From Aquanectria penicillioides (Eukaryota; Ascomycota; Sordariomycetes; Hypocreales; Nectriaceae), in the NCBI GenBank assembly GCA_003415625.1, contig PYIU01000006.1:4030001-4094000 (forward strand): 64,000 nt of DNA, written 5' to 3'. The notes below the pieces were generated by a model. The model had not been told where the DNA came from. It ran no database searches and saw only the letters and a list, made by a program, of their open reading frames with translations. Below are positions 1 through 12,619 of this stretch, piece after piece. The position numbers and the translations under genes are program-made. How positions within the stretch are numbered: the first letter of the stretch is position 1; the number at the start of each line of letters is the position of its first letter.

Positions 1-1
1 T

Positions 2-268
2 TTAGAGTTGTATCATGCCTATTACTATGAGGAATTCTTGCAGTGCTTGCATTGCGGCACAATTGAGCTTGATGGAACTGACGTCATCTTGGCTTACCCT
101 AGACCTACTATTAACCACGCGATGACACATCTTTGGGAAGTATTGGAGGCTTTTAAGAAACAAGCATTAAGTCGTAGAGTAAAGTTGGATGCATTGGGAA
201 GAAGGTGCTTAATTCTTTACGTGGCACCACGCTTGGATTGCATGCAGCGCGTTGTAAAGGGGAGGTAG
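2..268 (+). other. Open frame at left edge, possible 3' end of a cut gene
   Basis: The frame is open from the first bases of the window to a TAG at 266-268, giving about 88 residues with no in-frame stop. No ATG marks a convincing start, so if it is real it would be the last exon of a gene starting outside the window. I recognise no domain in it. The stretch from 269 to 400 carries nothing visible. A chance open frame is equally possible. Confidence 0.2.
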
Positions 269-400
269 AAGTGGAGTTTATTATCATCTAAATTTGCCCA
301 CGGCATTGATCCTCTAATCGACCTGAATCTCTGCAATTGAGAATCTGGGTGCAAGTTAAAGTGCTGACAATGCACTGAAATAACGATAAAATGGCCTAGT

Positions 401-2696
401 TCAATGCTGTGGCCAGTCTCTTTGGCCAGTGAATTCTAATCCCATTGAAGCCGTCGCCAAGTTCAACTGATTGACACCAACGTCATTTGACATATCATCA
501 ACCATGCCCAAGTCTAGCCCCGGATTACCATCCTGCCAGCTCATATCAGGGAGCAAAATATTAGGGTTGAGTCCCATTGGCATGAACACGGAAAGGCCAT
601 CCATGCTGAGACCACCCATGGGACTTTGCCCAATGTTAGAGTTGTGTTCAGCTTGGTCTTTCTCGGCCATTCTCTTTTGTATTTCGAGGACAATTCGTGG
701 CACTGTCAACGGCTCATGAATTCCTACAAGCGCTGCCACTCGAGCATCCCAGGCCTGCACGATGAGCTTGGCAAGGAATTTGAAAAACAGAGTGCCGTTC
801 TTATCCATAGTAGCAGACCGAGAGTCAAAATTATCCGACATGGCTTCCCAGGCCTTGGATGATTGCTTGTTGATGGGTCGCGTTTTCAGATCTTGCACAA
901 TTTGAATGTAGGCAGGAAGTGGAAAGTAAACCTGCATCATCCAACCAAACTTTTTGGTATGAGGTGAAGCCATGATTTTGGTGTCGCTCTCAAGCATAAT
1001 GAGTGCATACGAAATTGCAGTATCACGCAATGACTCCGAATGCTGCGCTGGAGGAGTAGGGTACGTCGTGTAGTGTTCCAGCAGCTTAAGACGAGACATG
1101 TACCCTCGTGCAGTCCAGATGGTCATGAAGTGAAGAGGGTTGTCCATGTTGCAAAACTGGAAATACCGTTCCTCCATCTGTTTCTCCAGACCAGCCACAT
1201 CAAGTTGCGAGCTGGATCTATTGGATACGTTCTTTACAATCGATTTCAGAACTGGGCTCGAATAGTCGAGGTAAAATGCGGCATGACGAACATAGTTTGC
1301 CAACTCGCTCCGTACAACCGCAAATAGCGATTCTGCAGGCCTCGATTCAGCCACCGGGAGTTCCTTAGTCTCCAGGTGGAGCGCAGAGTCATTCACATTT
1401 AGAGGAACTCTGCAATTCCAGGACGGGCTCAATTCCGTGTTTTTATGATCAACCATCTCGCCGATTCGGCTGTCAAACAGGAGCAATGCCCACCAAATTC
1501 TTCGTCGCAGTTCGGATTCGAGGGCGTTGTAGTTCGTATAAGTCGCCTCACTGTGAATCCCCATTCTTTTTGCAATGCGCATAGCAGAACCGAGGATTGA
1601 TGATAGAGATCTAGGATCGACAGTACGGCCAAGCGACGTCTAAAAGGTATTGGTAAGTGCGATTTCGAGTCATCTAAAGAGACGTACCAAATATAAGACC
1701 AATGCAGTCAAACAGTCTTGATCGGTAGTCCGTAGGTATCCACAGTTCAAGAGAGCTTGTTCGCAACAGTAGTGGAACCTGGATAGGGCATCTTCCTTTG
1801 CCCAGCCAAACATTAAAGTGCACTCTTCGTCCCGAAGACTAACGATTGCTATTGAGTAGATGCTAAACAAAAGAGCCTCGAGGTTGGAGTCGATGCTTTT
1901 TACATTGCCCATGAGTTTGATGATGCGTGATTGCAAGGTGGGAGTGTGGGTGACTTTCAACAGCGGGTCAACATTCTCCAGGTATATTTGCCAGAGCTTG
2001 AATATGTGGATTGGCTCTGGGTGGAGATGAGAGAGGTCAACATTCGTCTGAGCAATGCCAAGCAGGGAGTGCCTAGAATTTCTAAACAGTTCGTCCCAGG
2101 CCTCTTCCGCCCAAGACTCCCGCACTTCATCGAGGGAAGAGTTGCTTTCCTCATCAAAGTCTCTAAACTATCCACACTGTAAGCAAAGTTCATCAATCGC
2201 AAGAGCAAGACTTACTCCTTTACCCATGGTAGCCCAAAAGTCCCTATTCAAGTCAGTACTCGCAACATAGTGATGGATGGGTGTAAATGGCATACTTGGC
2301 TTCATGCAATTCTTCAGTTTCTGGAGCCCCAGACTGTGATGACGAATTTCCTCTCTTGTTGTCCCGTTCGTCCTCGTTCGAATCATCTCTCGCCCCCTTG
2401 CCCCTGGGCGGACCGGCCTGTAGTGGTTCGAAATCGACATTATTTTGCCGCATAAGTTCCTCATACTTACTCAAGCGTTCCAGCAACGCCTTGTTAGGAA
2501 GCTTGCGTTGACGTTGTCGGGGACCAAGCGCTGCTGGGACACACGGCGTCCCGAACTTGATGCAGTTTGAGCAGGGAAACCTGGGTTCGCATTTTAACTT
2601 GCGTTGTTGACATGTCAGACACGCAGGAGGTCGCTTAGGCTTCGGCGGCTGGAGCAAAGAAGCAGATGAAGCCGGCGAGTGATCTTGGGCACTCAT
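401..2696 (-). CDS. Zn(II)2Cys6 fungal transcription factor, 4 exons
   Basis: This is a nuclear binuclear-zinc-cluster regulator of 715 residues. The exons are 2696-2296, 2243-2216, 2167-1688 and 1639-401; the introns are 52, 48 and 48 nt with GT-AG ends. Near the N-terminus the six cysteines are spaced C-x2-C-x6-C-x5-C-x2-C-x6-C (CLTCQQRKLKC then CSNC). A short coiled-coil linker follows (LLERLSKYEELMRQ). After the introns comes the fungal-specific middle homology region, including the conserved RRRIWWALLLFD stretch in exon 4. Targets cannot be read from the sequence. The acyltransferase gene lies 508 bp away on the same strand, so it is a candidate target, but that is inference. The first intron was placed by its GTATGC donor, CTGAC branch-like site and TAG acceptor, which restore the frame. 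Confidence 0.9.
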
Positions 2697-3204
2697 CGCC
2701 GTTTCTTTCTGCCGTACGGTAGCCTAGCGAAATGCTGATGGATATTGAGAAGCCTATGCAGAATTGCGAGGGTTGGACAATTCAGCTATTTGTCACAAAA
2801 CCAGTGATCTAATATCCTATTGAGAGGAATGGAGAATAAATCCAGCTAGCAATTCTTGACTTGGCGTGCAATGATTCAAAAGCCTCAGATGCAGTGGCTT
2901 GAGAGATCGCTTGGCGGAGCGTGAGATCATCCTTCGTCAGCGACTCCTAGGCTCCAGCATCTGAGGTTTCGGCTCGGCGCTACAATAATCCGATACGTCT
3001 CTGTGTGTCTACTGTCTTTACATGGCCTCTGAATAAACTGATCAAATGTCAATTATTAGATTACATGTTGTAAATAAGTGTAAATAGATACTTAGTTTAT
3101 CCTTCAATTCTTGTCTGGTGCATCGTCAATGGATTTGACGTGTCGGGTCCAGGAAACTTGACCGAGGAATACGAGATGGTCTTACGGAGAAGTCATCTCC
3201 ATGT
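2697..3204. other. Intergenic, 508 bp
   Basis: This stretch holds the 5' flank of the Zn2Cys6 regulator and the 3' flank of the acyltransferase gene. I see no coding frame, RNA gene or clear repeat in it. Confidence 0.6.
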
Positions 3205-4718
3205 TTAAACAGAATATTTCTTGAGCTCCTCCTCTACCTTGCTCCAGAGGCCCTTTTGTCTGTAGCCAGACAACCAATAATTGCCCTTTTGGTCCTTTCC
3301 AATAATAGGGAAGCCCTCGGGGAAGATGGGGCTCTGATTGTTCTGGATATAGGATGCCTTTAGCGGCCGCCCGTTTCGAGGCGTCACAGCAGCAGCACTA
3401 AAGTCGAAATCGAACATCCCTGCCTTCTGCCAGTTGGAGAGGCTCATCTGGTGCATGCTTGTGTTGCCGAAAAATACAAGGAGCTTCTGGGGGGCCGCGC
3501 GCTGCATGGACAAGTATGCTTCGTGCTGTGCTCTCGTTCCCTGCTCCGCAATTGCCTTGCGCACTTGCTGAGCGACCCAGCTAAGAGGCTTCGTAAGGAT
3601 TTCACTGGCAGGGAGAATTACATTAGAGAAGCCGAGTGCGTTGCCGATGTAGGGTCTGCCAGCAGGTATTGTTTCATTTTGTAAGATCTTGCGCAGCGAC
3701 ATGGCCATATTAGTTGTTACCTGCAGATATGCGATCAGCGCCAAGATGATCCTCGCTATCACGAATCGAACGCTAGTATTGAATATTCATGGAAACTTAC
3801 AGTTTTATTAGAGTGTGGCCCGTAGTGCGAAGCCGCAAGTCGTATCCACAAGGCTGTGATAATGTCCCCTTCGGTCAAAAACTGGTCGGGTCCTAGTTCT
3901 TTGCGAGCGTCGGCATACCATTTCTGCCAACAAACTGCTGGAATGCAAAGCATGCGGATTTCCTTAGCAGCCAGACCAAGACCTACTATATTCAGAAGCC
4001 CGTAGCCAACCAAGCCTAGAGTGGTGAGGCGCTGCGAGGCCAGTAGATGCGGCTCGGTTGGGTGTTTGCCAACCTCCCCGAGCGGATCGTAATCATAGCC
4101 AACTGGAGTAGCAATCTCATCCTCTTTGCCCTGTAAAACCTTGGTCCAGCCTTCAAACAGTGCCTGCTGGCCCATAGCATCCATTGTCAAATGCGGCCAG
4201 AAGATGACGACGGTGGTCATGTCGCGGAATGAAGTCACATGCAGGCCTAAAGTCGGCCGGTCCGACGTAAGCCAGTCCTCTAAGCTCTTGGGACAATCAG
4301 GCGGATATACAAGATCAGAAAGCTCCTCTGGGTTGGCCACGAGGGCTGGCGCAGTCATATTCTCATCTGGCCGAGGAACTCGTGATGCCGACGGGCTATG
4401 AGCGGCCAGAAGGTCGTGCTTCACATGCGTGAAGGCTACGGCCGGTCGAGATGGACCAAAGGCCTCTGGAACGTGATATTCAAGACCTTCTTTGCCTCTT
4501 CTCAATCTTCCACCTAATTTCTGCCATCCGTCACGTTGGATAAGTTGTACCAGTGACGAGTGTAGCTTTTCTGGGTCGAGAACGTCATCCAAGACAAGGA
4601 GTGTGTATACAACAACGGTTCTGAAAACAATTGTATCGTCAAAAAAGTGGACGGGGATAATTTTATCGCCTTTGAAATAGTCCGGCACAGATGGCTGGCT
4701 ACCAAATAGTCCAAACAT
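3205..4718 (-). CDS. BAHD-like HXXXD acyltransferase, 2 exons
   Basis: This is a 477-residue acyl-CoA-dependent transferase-like protein. The exons are 4718-3801 and 3720-3205. The 80-nt intron runs from GTAAGT to CTGCAG and keeps the frame, joining HSNKT to VTTNMAMSLRK, as expected for this family. The catalytic motif HLTMD (H-x3-D) is visible in the N-terminal half. The usual second motif DFGxG is replaced by FDFDFSAA, so the C-terminal structural motif is degenerate. Fungal relatives O- or N-acylate alcohols or amines, often in secondary metabolism; the substrate here is unknown. No signal peptide is seen, so it is probably cytosolic. It is co-oriented with the neighbouring Zn2Cys6 gene, and no scaffold-making enzyme lies nearby. 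Confidence 0.85.
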
Positions 4719-6358
4719 GGTGATCCTTTGTGCTGGATACGACGTATTCCGCTGCTTCGATGAGCTTGTTTTCGGCCGTGTGGGGTCGCTGTTTGGGATG
4801 CCTAAATTCGTTTAAAGATGCCAACTGCCGATAAAACAGGGGAAGAAAGAATACATGGAACGCTGTCGAAATTAAATGGGTGATGCTGGAGACAGGATTA
4901 CTCCACGTTTGTACCGTTGCAAAGTGTTACCTGCTGCAGTGGAGTATCGTCCAATTTATCGAGGCGGAGCTGTTGGGCGAGTTTAAAGAGGGAGATCGAA
5001 GTCGGCAATCAAGGAAACTCAGCAACACGGAGTGATGCAGCCACCCGAAACCCGAGAACTGAACAGCCGTCGTGGGGTGACCTGTTGCTACTCAGTAGCT
5101 TGAGGGGATCCTTGTGGTATTTGAACAGGCCATGGCTTGTTCTCTCCACTTGACCACACTGGGCCTGAGAGCTCGGTACAGCGAATAACCTGCATCTGTG
5201 TGTGGACATTACACGCCGATGTGTCCTCTTAATGTCTAGCTTTTCCTGCGGTTCTTAACAGACCAGCTGGAGATAAGCCGTTAAAATAACAGGGCCCGAA
5301 AGCACTTAATTGGGCAGGTTGTCAACGAGGTGCGTAAGCGACCAACTTTGCGCTAGGAGAAAGGGAATAACCCATGTCCTTGAGATACAGGAACCACGAC
5401 GCTAGTTAACCCTGCGCAGACCCTAGTTTTGGGTGGTGAATGGGGAATCCTTCCGCCGGTAATAACCACTGACAACATCCCGAATGCTTGTCGTGGTGAC
5501 GTGCCCCATGGTAGGAACTAGTAAGCGAGCCTGAATCACGACTTGGAGGTGTTGTCTGCTTAGGAAATATCCATTTCCGGCAGGCAATGAGCATTAACTG
5601 GGAGCAAATAGAGCTCTTTGAAAAGACATCTTTGGTAGTATCGTATGATGTTTTGGACCAGTGCTTTCTTCTCTCTTTCTATTTCGCTGCCTCTTCACGT
5701 TTTCCTTCAGAATCCCATGGTACAGGCTAATGTCGATCTCTGTTTAACGAAATGAAAGAAGAGTTTTACAACTCGTTCATGCAACCTATCCGCAATCTGC
5801 TCTGGCGGGCATAAGCCGGGGTCGCCATAATGTGGTGCCATAAGTCGCGAAAGGATCAAATTGGCTTGTGACAATGCTACATCGACGCTAGCATTCCAAC
5901 AACAAGGGGGCAAGGATAGAGCAACCGATGCTATGGAAGCCCCATAATAACCCATGAGAGACAGCCCTGTTTAATCCGAGTATCCACCTCCTTTGTCACT
6001 CTGGCATTCCTACGTGCACTGCAACCCTGACCAGAGCTGCCGCGCTAAGTTGTTACGGTTCAGTTCTTCCTGGCTACTGCAGCCCATGTTCATGTTGCTT
6101 GGAGCTTTTCTGCGTGGGAACAAGCAAATCCACGTTTCAGCCATGAAAAGGGGCGATGACCCCAGAGATAGGTCATCCCACCTATCTTGGTCTTTGTTTA
6201 TGTAAATCGGGCTGACAGTGTTCCCAAATGGTAATTTTCGTATCACTTTGGTCTCGTTCGTTTACGAATCCAGTTTATTGCTTCCTCTTTACACCCTATG
6301 CCCTGTGCTTAGTTTTCCCGGCTTCTGTCCAGGCCTGACGAGCCGCTGATAGTCCGAC
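4719..6358. other. Intergenic, about 1.6 kb
   Basis: This gap is flanked by the starts of the acyltransferase and the Pth11-like gene, so it may hold two divergent promoters. Two GTGGGG sequences (4780-4785 and 5072-5077) match the CreA/Cre1 consensus SYGGRG, which also occurs by chance. A minus-strand open frame of 82 codons at 5707-5955 resembles nothing I know. No RNA gene was seen. Confidence 0.5.
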
Positions 6359-7697
6359 ATGAGAAATACTGAGCTTTGGGTCGAGTACATCTTTGGTGCC
6401 GCCCTCTTATGCCTGCGGCTGTTCACGAAGTTGAAGGTTGCAGGTGTGAAGAACCTTAGACTCGATGACCTCTTCGTCTTGATTGCTCTGGTATAGTAGC
6501 AAATCTCGAACTAAACTTGGCTTGGCTGATCCAATTGCATTTCCAGGTCTTATATACTGTCATCACTGTGGTAATCGACAAGATCACGGTCTATGGTAGC
6601 ATTATAGGGCAAACCACCGAGAGCGTCTATCTCTTGTCTGAGGAACAGGTGTCCAATTTCATCATTGGGCAAAAGCTTACCTTTGTCGACTGGATCATAT
6701 ACCTTTTCTACGTATGGTCTCTCAAGTCTGCAATGTTGACTATATATTGGCATCTTGTGTGAGTTAGAAACCCTTCGATAGCTATCATGTCGACAAATGA
6801 TGTTTAGCGTCGCAAGTGCTCTTCGGAGTGAATAGCTGACTCGTTCAATTTGTAGCAAAGGACTTCCGCGGGACACTCAGATTCTCTATGGGGCAATGGT
6901 ATTTGTTTTCTTGAGCTTCGTCGCGTCGCTTTTGATCCATATCTGCGGGTGCCTTCCGGTAAAGCGAGGATGGCAGATTGTGCCCTATCCTGGAGGTAAA
7001 AGTCTCGAGAAAACATGGTTTCCAGAGATGAGGCCAAACTAACGTTACGCAGACACGTGCGCCCTTCGAAATATCAACTACTATGGAATCGGCATTCTCA
7101 ACGCGATGTTCGCAGACCCCCAATCACTCACACAAGAGCAGTCTGAATATCTGAATAACTTTTATTAGCTCTGACGGCGTGCTCGTTGCCATCCCGATTC
7201 CAATCATCCTAAGAACCAATCTCTCTATTTGGAGGAAGTTGCTCCTCATTGCACTCCTAAGTTGCGGTATATTCGTCATCGTTGCCACAATCCTCCGAAC
7301 CTACTACTCCCTGAAATCACTCTCAACCTTGCCCGTCGCAGCAGGTTGGACATCGCGAGAACTATTCGTTGCAGCTGCCTCGGTTAGCATGCCTGGTATC
7401 AAGCCACTGTTCAGCCAGGCCAGATGGTTCCGTTCATCGCGAGGAAGCAAACCTTCGCGGCAAGATACAGAACAGGCGGCATTCGAATTGAACAGCCAGA
7501 GCAAGAATGCACAATGGCGCATCGGGCCAGGAAACAAGGAATTGAAAGGAACGAGACTTTCCTCCGACAATGGCAGCCAAGAGCTCATTATACAACGTAC
7601 GAGTGAGAGCAGGCGGCCGAAACAAAGCAACGAGATCTACATTACGAACGAATACTCGGTATCGACAGCTATGAAGCCTAGTACCAAAGGAACATAA
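6359..7697 (+). CDS. Pth11-like / fungal rhodopsin-domain integral membrane protein, 5 exons
   Basis: This is a 355-residue plasma-membrane protein of the fungal rhodopsin-domain (Pth11-related GPCR-like) type. The exons are 6359-6490, 6547-6758, 6856-6995, 7053-7107 and 7169-7697. Family marks seen are RLDDLFVLIAL after the first membrane helix (the LDD position), several further hydrophobic helices, and NAISDGVLVAIPIPIILR before the last helices. The tail is hydrophilic and Ser/Lys-rich. There is no N-terminal CFEM domain, so it is the short form. The fourth intron uses a weak donor (GTTCGC), but its removal restores the conserved NAISDGVL stretch. Relatives have been linked to surface sensing; the ligand here is unknown. 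The next gene on the same strand is an MFS transporter. Confidence 0.85.
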
Positions 7698-8524
7698 TGA
7701 AATGGGTTTAAAGGGCACAACCGGCACATGGGATGTGCAATGGCTCAATGCCACGGAAAAGTAAATATATGACGAATAGTTTAAGTGATTGAAACTAATT
7801 TCCAAACCTCGAACACCTTCGAATCTTCTTGCGGGTTGCGTGCGCGGCCAGAGATAAAGCGGCAGTGAGATATCTACAATGAGATTTGTGCAGTGAGGTG
7901 TTTTCTAGCACAAGCATTCAGGAAACAGGACAGATATCAATCCAAAGCTGCATAATATAGTATGGGGGTGAAAGGTTTGTCTGTCATGCTTTGCTTTGCT
8001 TGGTGTAATATGACCACAGTGCAGAACGATGCCCATACCATACCTACAGCATAATTGAGTCGAACAACAATACGTCACGTCCAGCTAAAATAATTCAGAG
8101 TATTTATCCTTTCATAGTATTGAAGACTTGGAATACTATCTCGATTCCTGGGCTTGAATGATAAAGAATTACGGAATCTGCTTTCCCAAGATAGCGATAA
8201 GGTTTTCTCGCGGGTGAGGTTGGGGGCGGAAAACAGATTCCGGATGCTATCGCCGCCATTCGCATCGACACTAGTCCGTAATCAGCCGGAATCAGGTTGT
8301 ACCTCAAAAGCAATCGAAGATATCAGTTCCTTCACGAGATAAGCAGGAAAAAAAGAGAGATTGAGCAAACGAGATTTGTTCAACTCGGGGCAAGGGGATG
8401 AATAATGATGGAAGGGAAAAGTAGTTATTTTAACCCGGTTCCCAATTCTATTTCGAATGCTTCGCCTTCAGTACACAACCACTTGATCACATTCTGTATC
8501 TAGTTGCAATCGCTTATATCCAAA
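7698..8524. other. Intergenic, 827 bp
   Basis: This is the 3' flank of the Pth11-like gene and the 5' flank of the MFS transporter. The open frames at 8104-8342 on both strands overlap each other and show no recognisable protein. Nothing else is visible. Confidence 0.5.
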
Positions 8525-10375
8525 ATGATGTCTCTACGACAAATCACCATCTTCGGGATGATATTCTCTGCAGGCAAGTATCTGGTGGTTGGCAGAGCCA
8601 TGTCAGTTCGTTCACTCACCCGTGGGAATAGGTACCATCATTGGATACGACTCTGGATATCTCAATGGCGTGCTCGGCTCTCAAGATTTCACCAGGCTCT
8701 ACGGTGTCACCAGCGCCAATGGAGGAGAAATGTACATGACACCGAGAACACGTAGTCTGTTTTCCTCCTTCATTGTTGTTGGCACAATATTGGGATGTTT
8801 GGCAAACTCGATACTGCCCGAGAAAGGTTTTACACGTCTATCTCGTCCATGATCGTTGCTGACCAGGTGATGAAGCTGGTTACAAGGGTAGGCTTTTTAT
8901 GGCATCACTCGCGTATGGGATCGGCATTGCTCTCCAGTTATCTGGGCTCCATCCAGCGGTTTTTATTGTGGGAAGAATTCTGCTTGGGTCTGCACTTGGT
9001 GTCATCTCCATCATTGTAAGTTGATTAGAAACCAATTTGAGTTGAGTTCCACGCTAAGAGTCAGATTCCGGCATATTTGATGGAGTGTTCGAATTCACAC
9101 AACAGAGGTAAATTGATGGGGTTTTATCTTCAATTTCTCACTACTGGTAATGTCATTGCCTGTGGCATCAGCCTGGGCACCGAAAAATATACCGACTCTC
9201 GTGGTTGGCGTAGGAGTTCCTCACCCATGCACCTCTCCCACAGAAATCTAACTAGTCGTCCAGGAATCACCATTGGATTTCAACTATTTTTGGCATTGAT
9301 GCTCTTCGCTGGTTCCATCATTTGCCCTGAGTCACCAACAATTTTGATAAGGTCTGGGAAAGCAGAGCAAGCTCGTATCTCAATTGCGGCCTTGAGAAAC
9401 CTGCATCCCGGATCGAGTTACGTCACTGCCGCAGTTGACGATATTTCCAAGGAATTAGAAATGCAGTCCTCGTTTGTCAGCGTGCGCTTTGTTGAGTGCT
9501 TTCAAGGGACCCAGTTGAGGAGGACATTCCTCGGATTTGCCATGTCCTTCTTCACAATTGCAACAGGAATCACCTTCTGGTTTGGCTACGGTACAACTTT
9601 CTTTATGGCCGCCGGTGTAGACAATTCGTACTTGATATCGCTGGTTTTAGCGATTACTAACTGCGTGTTCACAGCCCCGTCCATTTACCTGATTGAGAAG
9701 ATTGGGCGAAGAAGCTCTCTACTCTGGGGCGGTGCTATCATGGTATTGACACAGCTTCTATCGGCAATAATGCATAGCGCAGCCCCTAGCAGCGCTGCAA
9801 GCAAAAACATGCTCGTTGCTGGTGCTGTCATCTTCATTGCAGCCTATGCGCCGACTTGGGGCATCGGCGGTGAGTCTTTGTCTCCAAGGCTAACCATTAT
9901 GGCTTGGTTTGGTTATCTAACACAATTTTAGGATGGGTGATCATGACGGAGCCATTCTCTAACCGTCTTCGAGTCAAGCAAACCACCGTTGTAATGATTG
10001 TATACTGGACTGTCACTTGGCTGGTAGGTTTTGTGACGCCGTATATGGTAGACGCAACGGCTGGCGATCTCGGCGTCAACGTGTCATATCTTTGGGCGGG
10101 CGCAGGTATTTTATCAGTGGTCTGGGCATATTTCTATGTCCCTGAGCTAGCCGGGTTATCTGTGGCAGAGGTACGTATCAGTAAATTTCAGAATTATAAA
10201 CAGAATTGCGATCTAACATGCATAGATGGATCAACTTTTTGAACAAAAGGTGCCAGCTTGGAGATCTAAGGCGTGGCAGAGGTCGCTTCGGGTTGTGGGG
10301 GTTGTGGATGGTGTTGGAAGCTCGGAAGACATTGAGGAAGGCAAAGTAGAATCTAAGGATATCGAATCCAAGTAG
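8525..10375 (+). CDS. MFS sugar-porter-family transporter, 7 exons
   Basis: This is a 510-residue proton-coupled sugar or polyol transporter of the plasma membrane (inferred from family). The exons are 8525-8573, 8632-8826, 8867-9015, 9065-9209, 9264-9869, 9932-10170 and 10226-10375. Signatures include GTIIGYDSGYLNGVLG in TM1, GRILLGSALGV, PAYLMECSNSHNRGKL (the PAY-E-RG motif), KIGRRSSLLWGG and a PELAGLS-type end. The first intron begins GCAAGT, a GC-AG intron, and the second is only 40 nt. The usual loop 2-3 D-R-x-GRR motif is altered to GDEAGYKGRL, which may reflect divergence or an imperfect exon border. The first 21 bp upstream are also open, but ATG 8525 gives the family-like start. The substrate cannot be assigned. 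Confidence 0.88.
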
Positions 10376-11331
10376 ATGCAAGGGACGAGCTACGATTCGA
10401 CTCTTCAATTAGCTGGGGCTCGAGATTGCTTAGGGACTGTGAACCCCGGTCGAGCTTTTCAAGTTGACTAGTCTGCTTAACAGCTTGCTTAATTATCTCC
10501 GTCGAAGTTGAGAATTTCGGCTGTGCCAAATCTCATAGTTAAGTGGCATAAGGCGTTTTATTGGAAAATACAAACGCAACAGTTCCGAAGTGCTTGTGGA
10601 TTGACAAGTGGTGTGTGTTCCGTGATGTAGAGAACAATCTCAATTGAAACGAACTAGTTCATCGAGTATTCGCCGACTGTCAAAGTCCCTCCAATCAAAA
10701 CCCATTTCATTAAAAAAAACGCACACTCACCTACATAAAATATCCATCCTTATCAAATCAGTGCTCGCTGTCCCATCGGTATTGCACGTAGATAACCCGA
10801 AAATCGACACTCGAAATATTGAAAGACTCATGTTTTAGGAGTCCATTTCTTGGTAGATCACGAGTCGAAACTTCGCGTCATTCAAGCCGTGGGTAGGATG
10901 GAAACATTGGCGGGATTTAATTTCCTCAGCCGGTAAAATCAGTCTCGTTTACTGGCCAGCCAGCTCAATGCCCCAGTCTCTCCCTTTATCCCGGTTCTAT
11001 GGTGAGACCACTGCCATTCATTTCCACGCTTATCAAATTCGTGATGAAGTTGTTCGCGGAAACTAGATTCCGACTTTCCTGTACCCAGCACTAGAGGATA
11101 ACCGATCGCCAACACCATCATGTTCGTACTTGCACAAGTATGAGCCAAGTCCACCTTATTATGTGATTTTCAAGCCTGTTCGCCATCCATTGACCTTCCA
11201 AAATAACACTAAAACCAAGACGCGAAATGTTGGACCTTGTGCAGACAAGCACGACCATGACAAACCTCAATGCCAAGGCAAAGGGCGAGGCAGCGCATTT
11301 GCCCAACTTTTTGCATCTATCTAGTAAAGCA
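10376..11331. other. Intergenic, 956 bp
   Basis: This stretch separates the transporter from the alcohol dehydrogenase. In-frame upstream codons of the dehydrogenase run back to an ATG at 11227, so up to 105 bp here could be coding if that start is used. No other gene or repeat was seen. Confidence 0.5.
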
Positions 11332-12619
11332 ATGACTTCAACACTTCATCAAATTTCAGGAGCGTACATACCTACTGTTCAAAAGGCAATTGTGACACCT
11401 GAAGTTCAAAAAGAGTTGAACCTTCAACTGCACACCATACCTGTGCGAGAGCCATCCCCAGGAGAAGTCGTTGTTCGCATCATCTACAGCGGCATTTGTC
11501 GGAGTGTAAGATACCCATCAAATGAATCAGTTCTACAACAAATTAGGGAAAGTGCCCAACATGGATAGACTGACAATCACCAGGATGCATGCTTCTCCGT
11601 GGGCCCGGAGCCTGGCTTTCCCTCGCACAATCATATTGGTGGCCACGAGGGTATCGGAAACATCGTCCAAGCTCACGATCCGTCACTCCTTGGCCAGCTC
11701 GTGGGCATACGTTATTTAGGCTCATCGTGTCAATTTTGCGTCTATTGTCACCGTGGGCTGTTTACGTCTTGCCCATCACAGAAAAACGTGTCAAAGCATG
11801 TTACTGGTACTTTTCAACAATACGCTACTATACCGTCAACATGTCTTGTAAATTTGCCCAATGACTTGATGTCGACTATAGAAAATCCCGCCCTTTACTC
11901 ATCCGCGCTATGCTCAGGCTCTACTGCCCTAGCAGCCGTGAAAGCAGCCAATTTGCATCCAGGCGATGTGGTAGTTGTTGTTGGAGTTGCTGGAGCAATT
12001 GGCCATCTTACCGGCATCATTTTAAAACAGGTAATGGGAGCAAAGGTGATTGGTATTGATCTCGGTTGGAAACTCCAGAAACTTTCAGCCAACTCAAAAA
12101 AATTTGGAGATGTTTTTCTTGATGCTCCTTCATATGACACTGGACCTGTGTGGGATAAATTCCACACATCGTTGTTAGACGCATGCAAACAACTGCGAAC
12201 TCTGGGCAGTGATTGCCGCGCCGCCGAAGCCGTTATTGTCGCTAGCAGCTCCTTTGATGCTTTTAAGAATCTACACGAGTATGTTTGTGATGGTGGAAGA
12301 ATTGTTTGCGTCGGGTAAGTCTCGTCACAACCCAGCTAATTGGAGTCGCTAATTAAGCTCTTCGTGATACAGTGTACCTCGAGGCCAATGTAACCTTTCG
12401 ATTCCTTTGGCTGCGTTGGCAGAGAGAAATCTTAAAATATCGGGAAATCTCATGGGGGGCCATAATGAAGCGTTGGAAGTGATCTCTATGATTAGCTCGG
12501 GACGAATAAAGCCAGAGATTACGGAGATTGGAATGCTCGATGTCCCCGAATGCATGCAAGAAGCTGTTGACTGCAAGACTATTGGAAAGGTGGTTGTTCG
12601 GGTCAACGAACTGATGTAG
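11332..12619 (+). CDS. Zinc-dependent alcohol dehydrogenase (MDR family), 3 exons
   Basis: This is a 383-residue medium-chain NAD(P)-dependent alcohol dehydrogenase. The exons are 11332-11505, 11584-12314 and 12373-12619. Exon joining restores GICRSDACFS, with the catalytic zinc cysteine, and GGHEG supplies the next zinc ligands. A structural-zinc loop with four cysteines is present (CQFCVYCHRGLFTSC). The Rossmann nucleotide motif is GVAGAIGHLTG, slightly altered from the usual GAAGGLG. Two starts are possible: ATG 11332 gives the usual short N-terminus, while ATG 11227 adds 35 residues. The gene sits between a sugar-type transporter and a Zn2Cys6 regulator and is convergent with the regulator (162 bp apart). 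It probably oxidises or reduces a small alcohol or aldehyde in the cytosol. Confidence 0.9.

Noticed and set aside
3205..3762. Second acyltransferase ORF starting with GTG at 3762 as a separate gene
   Set aside because: An intron from 3800 to 3721 joins it in frame to the upstream exon and restores the family sequence.
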